Assembly: GCA_024693415.1 (NCBI GenBank) | Contig: JAILKX010000153.1 | Location: 1-7,193, forward strand | Reading direction: 5' to 3' | Origin: Bacilli bacterium | GTDB taxonomy: Bacteria; Bacillota_I; Bacilli_A; RFN20; CAG-826 | Length of the DNA: 7,193 nt | Shown here: positions 1 to 4,824 of the stretch, in pieces | Layout of the letters: each line of letters begins with the position of its first letter | Numbering within the stretch: the first letter of the stretch is position 1 | Made by a program: the position numbers and the translations under genes | Notes under the pieces: generated by a model | Databases searched by the model: none | What the model was told of the DNA's origin: nothing | The model's input: only the letters and a program-made list of their open reading frames with translations

Positions 1-1
1 A

Positions 2-418
2 CGTGTATGCAAATACGTGTCGGATTTCGCCAATCCGAGAGTCGTGAAACTGCCCAATACCATCATTCTGCCTCACCTTGGCGCTTCGACCGAAGAAGCG
101 GAGGACAACTGCGCGATGATGGCGATCGATGAGCTGAAGGATTTCATTGAGAACGGCAACATCACTCACTCAGTGAACTACCCCGACGTCCATGTCGGGC
201 CCAAGGAGCAGTGGAACCGCGTCTGCGTCCTCCACAAGAACATCCCGGGCGCGATCAGCAAAATCACCTCGACCATCCTCGATTTCAATTCGAACATCAT
301 CTCCTTCGCCAACAAGAGCCGCGGCGAATACGCCTATTCGGTTTTCGATGTCGAAGGCAAAGTCGATCAGGACAGGATCAGCGCCCTTGAGGGCATCATC
401 CGCGTGAGGGTCATCTGA
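2..418 (+). CDS. serA: D-3-phosphoglycerate dehydrogenase, C-terminal part (5' end outside window)
   Basis: Phosphoglycerate dehydrogenase oxidises 3-phosphoglycerate to 3-phosphohydroxypyruvate, the first step of serine synthesis in the cytoplasm. About 138 C-terminal residues are visible. They begin near the end of the NAD-binding/catalytic domain with LPHLGASTEEAE, whose His (visible residue 25) corresponds to the catalytic His of this dehydrogenase family. A helix and a VNYPDV linker follow. An ACT domain then occupies roughly the last 70 residues (RVCVLHKNIPGAI, NKSRGEYAYSVFDVEG), which usually binds a regulatory amino acid, typically serine. The short linker suggests the ACT-only class without the extra ASB domain. 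The reading frame is open to the window edge, so the gene starts upstream; the first ATG-like or GTG codons seen here are internal. The stop is TGA at 416-418, and the next gene starts 1 nt later. Confidence 0.93.
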   Translation, partial: RVCKYVSDFANPRVVKLPNTIILPHLGASTEEAEDNCAMMAIDELKDFIENGNITHSVNYPDVHVGPKEQWNRVCVLHKNIPGAISKITSTILDFNSNIISFANKSRGEYAYSVFDVEGKVDQDRISALEGIIRVRVI

Positions 419-419
419 T

Positions 420-1187
420 ATGAAGATCGGGATGCCGCAGCTATACGAATTCGACCGCATCGAAGATAATCTCGTCCTGGCTAAGAATCTGGGGCTGGAT
501 TTCATCGAGCTGAACCTGAACTTCGGGTATTGCCGCAAGGAGATGGAACAGGGAAAAGTCGCAAAGCTGCTTGAGAAATACGGCATCGCCGCCACGCTTC
601 ATTTCTATGATGAAGCCGATTTCGGCTCGTACGATGAAGTGGTGGAAGCCTATTTGTCCTTGCTGGATAAATACGCCGAACTGGGCAGGGGTTACATCCG
701 TCAGATCAATGTTCATCTCGTTCCCGGCCCCGTCGTCACGATCGCCGGCAACAAAAACTATATCTACGAAAAGGAATACGATGACTATATGGCGCGCTTG
801 ATCAGGAATCTGAAACGAGCCGAGGCCATCTGCCATGATAACGGCATCAACCTCGTCATCGAGAACACCGACAATTCCCCGAAATACGAAGAAAAGGTTT
901 ACCGCGATCTTCATAAAGAGGGGTTCAGATTCTGCTATGACATCGGGCATGACCACCTGAGCTACGATTTGCTTTGGAACGTTCAGGAAGAGCTTGATCT
1001 GCCTTTCGACGAATTCCATGTGCATGACGCCAAGGACCGCAAGAAGTGTCACCTCGCCCTCGGCGAAGGGACCCTCGACATCAAGAAGTTCAAGCGCCTC
1101 GCCGAGAAGAACGGCGCATATGTCGTTTTAGAGGTGAAACAAAGCGCCGATTTACTCGTTTCCGTTCCAATCTTTAAAGCCCTATAA
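420..1187 (+). CDS. Sugar phosphate isomerase/epimerase family protein (TIM barrel)
   Basis: The 255-residue protein belongs to the xylose-isomerase-like TIM-barrel superfamily (AP endonuclease 2 fold), cytosolic metal-dependent isomerases or epimerases. Visible barrel motifs in order are FIELNLN (E30), ATLHF (H61), NVHLVPG (H99), LVIENTD (E148), CYDIGHDH (D174, H177), FHVHDAKD (H200, H202, D203), HLALGEGTLD (H211, E216) and VVLEV (E238). These Glu, Asp and His residues are what the family uses for metal binding and catalysis. The substrate cannot be read from the sequence. The start lies 1 nt after the serA stop, with GTGAGGG (404-410) inside serA as ribosome binding site, so the pair is probably co-transcribed and translationally coupled. 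A role near serine or sugar-phosphate metabolism is inference from position only. The C-terminal tail after E238 is short, and its TAA stop lies 16 nt before a 19-bp repeat. Confidence 0.85.
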   Translation: MKIGMPQLYEFDRIEDNLVLAKNLGLDFIELNLNFGYCRKEMEQGKVAKLLEKYGIAATLHFYDEADFGSYDEVVEAYLSLLDKYAELGRGYIRQINVHLVPGPVVTIAGNKNYIYEKEYDDYMARLIRNLKRAEAICHDNGINLVIENTDNSPKYEEKVYRDLHKEGFRFCYDIGHDHLSYDLLWNVQEELDLPFDEFHVHDAKDRKKCHLALGEGTLDIKKFKRLAEKNGAYVVLEVKQSADLLVSVPIFKAL

Positions 1188-1203
1188 GCGCCGAATTCGC
1201 ATG

Positions 1204-1222
1204 CATGTCCCCCACGGATTCG
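1204..1222 (+). repeat. Copy A of a 19-bp repeat (CATGTCCCCCACGGATTCG), downstream of the isomerase
   Basis: This sequence is identical to the reverse complement of 3732-3750. It begins 16 nt after the isomerase TAA stop and reads in the same direction as that gene. CGAAT at 1192-1196 can pair with the terminal ATTCG at 1218-1222, giving a 5-bp stem around a C-rich loop. On the opposite strand both copies could encode R-I-R-G-G-H in one frame, and weaker similarity (Phe and Ala codons) extends beyond the core. The role is unknown. Options are a 3'-UTR or terminator-type element, a member of a dispersed intergenic repeat family, or an end of a mobile cassette. Confidence 0.75.
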
Positions 1223-1263
1223 TGAATAATCTATCTTTTCGATGTGTATCTTCGCTTTGGGCG

Positions 1264-1290
1264 GGCGATCTTTCGCGAAATACTTTCGCC
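1264..1290. promoter_or_regulatory. Possible operator upstream of the Xre gene (palindrome within direct repeats)
   Basis: The 10-bp perfect palindrome TTTCGCGAAA lies at 1271-1280. CTTTCGC occurs twice, at 1270-1276 and 1283-1289, one helical turn plus a few bases apart. GGCGA (1264-1268) and TCGCC (1286-1290) enclose them as an outer inverted repeat. The cluster sits 18-44 bp upstream of the putative -35 box of the Xre-type regulator gene, a reasonable place for an autoregulatory binding site. Assignment to that protein is inference. Confidence 0.35.
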
Positions 1291-1307
1291 GGTTGATGCA
1301 ACCATCT

Positions 1308-1335
1308 TTGAGGGGTTGCTGCGCCAAAGTATAAT
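1308..1335 (+). promoter_or_regulatory. Sigma-A-type promoter giving a leaderless Xre transcript
   Basis: A perfect -10 box TATAAT lies at 1330-1335. TTGAGG at 1308-1313 matches four of six -35 positions with a 16-bp spacer. Only 6 nt separate the -10 box from the ATG at 1342, so transcription should begin at or within about a base of the start codon. No Shine-Dalgarno sequence at usable spacing exists; GAGG at 1336-1339 is only 2 nt from ATG. An in-frame TGA at 1309-1311 with no alternative start codon after it fixes the start at 1342. Confidence 0.65.
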
Positions 1336-1341
1336 GAGGCC

Positions 1342-1932
1342 ATGCCAGCCACAAACGAGATAATCGCTTCCAACATCAAAGACCTCCGCAAATCCAAGGG
1401 CATGACCCAAAGCGATTTGGCGGATAAGCTTGGCTATACCGTCCAAGCGATTTCGCGCTGGGAGAAAGCCAAGAGCCTTCCCGATCCCATAATGCTATAT
1501 AACCTCGCCGAGCTTTTCGGCGTGGAGATCACCTATTTCTATCAGGAAAACCATATCGAAGTCGACCCCAAGCAAGAGGAGGCGATCAAGAAGCGGGAAA
1601 ACCTATTCCGCATCACGCTTGCCCTCTCCGCCTTGTTCGTCCTTGGGATCCTCGCCGTCGCGGTTTTGGTTCTGATCGACGATTCCGTCGTCCATATCGT
1701 CCTATGGGCCCTGTCCTTCGTCGGGGTTTTGATCCTTATGCTTGGCGCATTCCTCAAAAACGGCCGGATCGTGAAGATATTCATCCCCTTCGTCGTCATC
1801 TCAATGGTGACGAGCCTCTATTTCTCGCTCAAGGGATTCGTCGATAATCTGAAGTTCATATTCATCCCAATGGTGGTTTTGCTGTTGGCGTATTTCATCT
1901 TTATCTTCATATTCAATCGAAGGAAAATCTGA
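1342..1932 (+). CDS. Xre-family HTH regulator with C-terminal four-helix membrane domain
   Basis: This 196-residue protein has an N-terminal Cro/C1-type helix-turn-helix at about residues 8-62 (NIKDLRKSKGMTQSDLADKL, then AISRWEKAKSLPD), the classic Xre signature. A charged linker (71-90) leads into four hydrophobic segments at about 91-112, 116-138, 143-163 and 171-191, ending in a basic NRRKI tail. It should therefore be a DNA-binding protein tethered to the inner face of the membrane. Such proteins often sit beside ABC-2 transporter genes and control them. Here the ATPase gene follows after 64 nt and the permease after that, so a regulator-transporter unit is likely; the inducing signal is unknown. 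The transcript appears leaderless. Its membrane half has no function that I recognise and might sense membrane stress or a peptide, which is inference. Confidence 0.85.
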   Translation: MPATNEIIASNIKDLRKSKGMTQSDLADKLGYTVQAISRWEKAKSLPDPIMLYNLAELFGVEITYFYQENHIEVDPKQEEAIKKRENLFRITLALSALFVLGILAVAVLVLIDDSVVHIVLWALSFVGVLILMLGAFLKNGRIVKIFIPFVVISMVTSLYFSLKGFVDNLKFIFIPMVVLLLAYFIFIFIFNRRKI

Positions 1933-1984
1933 ATTCAATTTTCGATTGATACCATTTTTATCCAATTTCTCCGAACATGTGGGC

Positions 1985-1990
1985 GGAGGA
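1985..1990 (+). promoter_or_regulatory. Ribosome binding site deciding the ATPase start
   Basis: GGAGGA lies 6 nt upstream of ATG 1997. It excludes the longer frame from TTG 1946, whose extra residues do not resemble ABC ATPase sequence. Confidence 0.85.
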
Positions 1991-1996
1991 TTATTA

Positions 1997-2893
1997 ATGG
2001 CTTACATCCAAATCGAAAACGTCACGAAGGATTACCAGCACGGCAGGGGTATCTTCGACGTCAACCTTGAGATCCAACAAGGCGAGGTGTTCGGCTATCT
2101 CGGGCCTAACGGCGCCGGGAAGACGACGACCATCAGGAACCTGCTCGGCTTCATCAAGCCTGATCAAGGCACGATCAGAATCGAAGGAAAGGATACTTGG
2201 CGCGAGCATTACGCGACCAACGCCGAGATCGGCTACCTGCCCGGCGAGATCAACTTCCCTTCATCGATGACGGGGGAAGAGGTGCTCAAGTGGAACGCGA
2301 GCCTCAAGAACGTACACGACTTGACCGCCCAAAATGAGCTCATCGAGTATTTTGAGCTGCGCAATCTCAAGACCAAGGTCAAGCGCATGTCCAAGGGCAT
2401 GAAGCAAAAGCTTGGCATCATCTGCGCATTCATGAACGATCCGAAGATCCTCGTCCTCGACGAACCGACGTCTGGGCTCGATCCCTTAATGCAGGATAAG
2501 TTCGTCCGCCTCGTCAAGAGGGAAAAGGATAAGGGCAAGACCGTTTTGATGTCGAGCCACATGTTCAACGAGATCGAAAAGACCTGCGACCGCGTCGCGA
2601 TCATCAGGAGCGGCCATATCGTTTCGGTCTTCGATTTGAAGGAGATCTTCGATTCCGATGACGAAACGTTCGATGCGGTATTCAAAACCCAGGCTGAGGC
2701 CAAATCCTTCGCCAAAGGAAGGCAGGCCACGGTCGAGGGAAATGAGGTCAGAGTCACCATTGCCCGCGGCGAAGTCGATGGGCTATTGAAGGACCTCGGA
2801 AAATATGAGGTGGTCCGCTTTTCGGAAGTCAAGAAGACCCTTGAGCAGGTGTTCATGAACTTCTATTCCACCCAAAACGAAAAAGGAGAATGA
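1997..2893 (+). CDS. ABC transporter ATP-binding protein (ABC-2/BcrA type)
   Basis: This 298-residue cytoplasmic ATPase should power the adjacent permease. Motifs in order are Walker A GPNGAGKTT (36-44), a Q-loop region YLPGEINF (80-87) without the usual Gln, signature SKGMKQK (132-138) replacing LSGGQ, Walker B ILVLDEP (151-157, catalytic E156), D-loop SGLD (159-162) and switch His in SSHMFNE (H188). SKGMKQ and the missing Q-loop Gln are common in ABC-2 drug, bacteriocin and lantibiotic exporters, so they do not suggest inactivity. The roughly 90-residue C-terminal extension (VFKTQAEAKSF through LEQVFMNFY) is also usual for this class. The start at 1997 follows GGAGGA and gives MAYIQIENVTKDY, the expected N-terminus. 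Its stop overlaps an upstream ATG of the permease gene. The substrate is unknown. Confidence 0.92.
   Translation: MAYIQIENVTKDYQHGRGIFDVNLEIQQGEVFGYLGPNGAGKTTTIRNLLGFIKPDQGTIRIEGKDTWREHYATNAEIGYLPGEINFPSSMTGEEVLKWNASLKNVHDLTAQNELIEYFELRNLKTKVKRMSKGMKQKLGIICAFMNDPKILVLDEPTSGLDPLMQDKFVRLVKREKDKGKTVLMSSHMFNEIEKTCDRVAIIRSGHIVSVFDLKEIFDSDDETFDAVFKTQAEAKSFAKGRQATVEGNEVRVTIARGEVDGLLKDLGKYEVVRFSEVKKTLEQVFMNFYSTQNEKGE
2884..2888 (+). promoter_or_regulatory. Ribosome binding site deciding the permease start
   Basis: AGGAG lies 7 nt before ATG 2896 but only 1 nt before the in-frame ATG 2890, which favours 2896. It is embedded in the last codons of the ATPase gene, consistent with coupled translation. 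Confidence 0.7.
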
Positions 2894-2895
2894 AG

Positions 2896-3651
2896 ATGCT
2901 ACCGAAATTACTCAAACAGGATTTCAAGGAATCCATCAAGACCTGGATCATCTGCACGGCGGTCCTCTCGGTCCTTTTCATCGCCATCTATACGGCGGCC
3001 TCGTCGATGAGCCGCGGCTCAATTCTCGTCGAGCAGTTCTTCACGATGTTCGCCACCATCGTGCCGCTCATCTTCGTCATCACGACCGCGAGCAAGCTTG
3101 TCTCCGCCCAGATCGACGACGGCTCATTCTTCATGGTCATGGTGTCCAATTATAAGAGGAGCCAGATCATCGTCACGAAGATCGTCTATTACCTCACATC
3201 GATCCTCGCCATGCATTTGGTGCTTCTTCTTACTTCGGTCATCATGGTTTCCGCAAAGCCGATGGACCTTCTGTCCGCGGAAGACGTGCTGCTATTGAAC
3301 CTCTATTGCTTCCTGATCACCGCCGCGGTGAGCGCGATCTGCTTCTTCGCGAGCGTCTTCTTCAACACCAAGAAGAACGCCACCCTCTTAGGCACCGGCT
3401 TCCCGCTCGTCTCCTATCTCCTCTATACGCTCGCCCATATGTTCACAAACATCCCCAACTTGGATGAGCAGCCCTTTATCCAAGCCCTCGCCAATCTGAA
3501 ATACGTTTCGATTTATTCCCTCTTCGATTTCCAATTGATCACCGAGAGGTCTTCTTGGCTGATCTTGATCGGCATACTCCTGGTCGCATTCTCTGCGGGA
3601 ACCTACGCCGCCAGCGCGATCGTCTTCCGCAAAAAAGACCTCCCGCTTTGA
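2896..3651 (+). CDS. ABC-2 type transporter permease
   Basis: This 251-residue integral membrane protein has six predicted helices at about residues 17-36, 49-70, 93-119, 131-156, 162-183 and 220-245, the ABC-2 half-transporter layout. Helix 2 is followed by SAQIDDGSFFMVMVSNYKR. The protein ends in FRKKDLPL, a C-terminal pattern typical of permeases paired with BcrA-like ATPases. Two permeases and two copies of the preceding ATPase would form the exporter. The family moves lipids, antibiotics or antimicrobial peptides; which one applies here is not visible. An in-frame ATG at 2890 overlaps the ATPase TGA and is an alternative start that would add two residues. No clear intrinsic terminator follows the TGA at 3649-3651. 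Confidence 0.88.
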   Translation: MLPKLLKQDFKESIKTWIICTAVLSVLFIAIYTAASSMSRGSILVEQFFTMFATIVPLIFVITTASKLVSAQIDDGSFFMVMVSNYKRSQIIVTKIVYYLTSILAMHLVLLLTSVIMVSAKPMDLLSAEDVLLLNLYCFLITAAVSAICFFASVFFNTKKNATLLGTGFPLVSYLLYTLAHMFTNIPNLDEQPFIQALANLKYVSIYSLFDFQLITERSSWLILIGILLVAFSAGTYAASAIVFRKKDLPL

Positions 3652-3731
3652 TCGCGATTGAGGCCCAACCTTATTTCCTTGCGCATCGCCGCCCAATGGC
3701 GGAAGCTTCGATGGATTTGTACGCCAAAAAC

Positions 3732-3750
3732 CGAATCCGTGGGGGACATG
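3732..3750 (-). repeat. Copy B of the 19-bp repeat, downstream of the minus-strand ORF
   Basis: Read on the minus strand this is CATGTCCCCCACGGATTCG, identical to 1204-1222. It begins 26 nt after the TAG stop of the minus-strand ORF (3777-3779), so as with copy A the motif follows a gene end in the gene's own direction. On the minus strand CGAAT (+ strand 3752-3756) can pair with the terminal ATTCG (+ strand 3732-3736), giving a 5-bp stem with a 15-nt loop. GGTTTTTGG follows immediately and resembles a weak terminator tract. Relative to the permease gene this copy points the other way. Confidence 0.75.
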
Positions 3751-3776
3751 TATTCGTTTTCCAAGCAAACGGTTGC

Positions 3777-3980
3777 CTATTTCTCTTCCCGATCGCTCTC
3801 CAAAGCGTGGCGTTTGGCCAGCTCTTCCGCGATCTCTGCCTGCTTCTTTTCGCTGATCTTGAAGAAGATCGCCACGAATTGGAACGCGCCTTCGCGGAAG
3901 AACCCGCTCACGCCGTAAAGCCATTTTGTCGCGCTAGGCACCTGCTCGCCTTCGAAAGTCCTGTTGATGATCATAACCAC
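3777..3980 (-). CDS. Uncharacterised short ORF, possibly the 3' remnant of a membrane transporter gene
   Basis: The minus-strand frame gives about 67 residues from GTG 3980 (65 from ATG 3974): MIINRTFEGEQ, then a Phe-rich amphipathic stretch GFFREGAFQFVAIFF, then a charged tail ISEKKQAEIAEELAKRHALE. Its codons (TTC, ATC, GGC, GCG, GAG, AAG) match the real genes in the window, while the frame further upstream turns AT-ended and non-coding in look. The tail resembles the cytoplasmic C-terminal ends of GPH-family sugar symporters, so a decayed transporter end is one idea; I do not recognise a family. No Shine-Dalgarno site sits at proper spacing, since AAGGAG (+ strand 3998-4003) is 17 nt from GTG. 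The start is therefore uncertain, and a truncated pseudogene is as likely as an intact small gene. It faces the permease convergently. Confidence 0.4.
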   Translation of the reverse strand: MVMIINRTFEGEQVPSATKWLYGVSGFFREGAFQFVAIFFKISEKKQAEIAEELAKRHALESDREEK

Positions 3981-4022
3981 GGGAAAACCTAGCGCATCTC
4001 CTTCATCGGGGCAATCAGGGTG

Positions 4023-4036
4023 TTTGCTATAGCAAA
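4023..4036. promoter_or_regulatory. Perfect 14-bp palindrome, candidate operator
   Basis: TTTGCTATAGCAAA is a perfect palindrome about 68 bp upstream of the response-regulator ATG and about 43 bp upstream of the minus-strand ORF start, between divergent reading frames. A dimeric repressor or activator site is plausible. LytTR regulators normally bind direct repeats, so the neighbouring regulator is not the obvious ligand. Confidence 0.4.
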
Positions 4037-4104
4037 TTCCCGCGGATGAAAAAAGTGGTATCGTTTTTGCACTTCGCCTCTTACAATGGTGAAGACAAGG
4101 AAAT

Positions 4105-4824
4105 ATGAGAAACGTCGCGATTGTCGAGGACAACGATAACGATGCCGCGGTTTTGACCGCCTACATCAACGATTTCGGGAAAGCCAACGGCATCGATTTC
4201 CATATCGACCGCTTCGTCGACCCCATAGCGTTTTTCGATACCTACAGACCGATTTACGCGGTCGTTTTCCTCGATGTCGAGATGCCGCGCCAAGATGGGG
4301 TGAGCGCCTCCAAGCGCCTGCGGCAGATCGACAAGACCGTCTCCTTGATCTTCGTGACGAACCTGGTCCAATATGCACAGAAAGGGTATGAGGTCGACGC
4401 CATCGCCTACCTCATCAAACCGGTCCGCTATTACGATTTCTCGCTGTGCTTCCGCAAGGCCATCGACATCTATGTCTCCTTGGAGCGCCGCGACTTCAAC
4501 ATCAAGACCGCGAGCGGCCTCGCCCGCGTCTCGACCGAGAAGCTCGTCTACGTCGAAGTGGCGCGCCACCGGCTTTATTACCATCTCGTCGACGATGTCC
4601 TGGAGGTGACGGGAGCCTTGGGGAAAGTGGAGGAGGAGCTCAAGGAATTCGGGTTCCTTCGCTGCAACCAATGCTACCTCGTCAACCCGCGCTTCATCAC
4701 CGGCATCAAGGGGAATGACCTCCTCATCGGCGGCGTGGTCCTCCTTATCAGCCGCCCGAGGAAAAGCGCCTTCCTCGAAGAGCTCGCCAAATGGTATGCG
4801 GGCGGGGAGGGGAGGCAGCCATGA
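4105..4824 (+). CDS. LytTR-family response regulator (AgrA/VirR-like)
   Basis: This 239-residue regulator has a receiver domain at about residues 1-120. It shows the acidic pocket E8-D9, phospho-acceptor D57 in VFLDVEMPRQDG, switch T85 and conserved K105-P106, so it should be phosphorylatable. A LytTR DNA-binding domain follows at about 131-232 (VSTEKLVYVEVARHRLYYH, FGFLRCNQCYLVNPRFI, LLISRPRKSAFLEEL), the beta-rich fold that binds direct repeats in promoters. AAGGA at 4097-4101 is a close-spaced ribosome binding site, 3 nt before ATG. The stop overlaps the kinase start as ATGA, so the two are translationally coupled partners. Homologues control virulence, bacteriocin, competence or quorum responses. 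Targets here are unknown; the downstream glucanase genes are candidates only by position. Confidence 0.93.
   Translation: MRNVAIVEDNDNDAAVLTAYINDFGKANGIDFHIDRFVDPIAFFDTYRPIYAVVFLDVEMPRQDGVSASKRLRQIDKTVSLIFVTNLVQYAQKGYEVDAIAYLIKPVRYYDFSLCFRKAIDIYVSLERRDFNIKTASGLARVSTEKLVYVEVARHRLYYHLVDDVLEVTGALGKVEEELKEFGFLRCNQCYLVNPRFITGIKGNDLLIGGVVLLISRPRKSAFLEELAKWYAGGEGRQP

Larger units (their letters stand above)
3652..4104. other. Largely intergenic stretch between the ABC module and the two-component system
   Basis: These 453 nt hold no recognisable plus-strand gene. They contain a weak 5-bp hairpin without a T-tract (3689-3702), copy B of the 19-bp repeat (3732-3750), a coding-like minus-strand ORF (3777-3980) and a perfect palindrome (4023-4036). 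A possible -10 box, TACAAT, lies at 4082-4087 ahead of the response regulator, with no convincing -35 partner. Confidence 0.6.

Noticed and set aside
441..1052. Minus-strand open frame of 203 codons antisense to the isomerase
   Set aside because: It is a shadow frame; the isomerase motifs occupy the plus strand over the same region.
1935..1949. TCAAT/ATTGA hairpin after the Xre gene as a terminator
   Set aside because: The stem is only 5 AT-rich pairs, too weak to call, and the module reads as one unit.
1946..1996. Extended ATPase start at TTG 1946
   Set aside because: There is no ribosome binding site for it, the extra residues do not fit the family, and GGAGGA is correctly spaced for ATG 1997.
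2000..2420. Non-canonical Q-loop and ABC signature in the ATPase as a sign of a dead enzyme
   Set aside because: SKGMKQ and a missing Q-loop Gln are common in active BcrA-like ATPases; Walker A, Walker B and the switch His are intact.
2233..2856. Minus-strand open frame of 207 codons antisense to the ABC ATPase
   Set aside because: It is Ser-rich with no motifs, opposite a complete ABC ATPase.
3689..3702. CCGCC/GGCGG hairpin after the permease as an intrinsic terminator
   Set aside because: The stem is 5 bp and no T-tract follows.
4081..4671. Minus-strand open frame of 196 codons antisense to the response regulator
   Set aside because: It is opposite intact receiver and LytTR domains, with the Asp/Val/Asp composition typical of shadows here.
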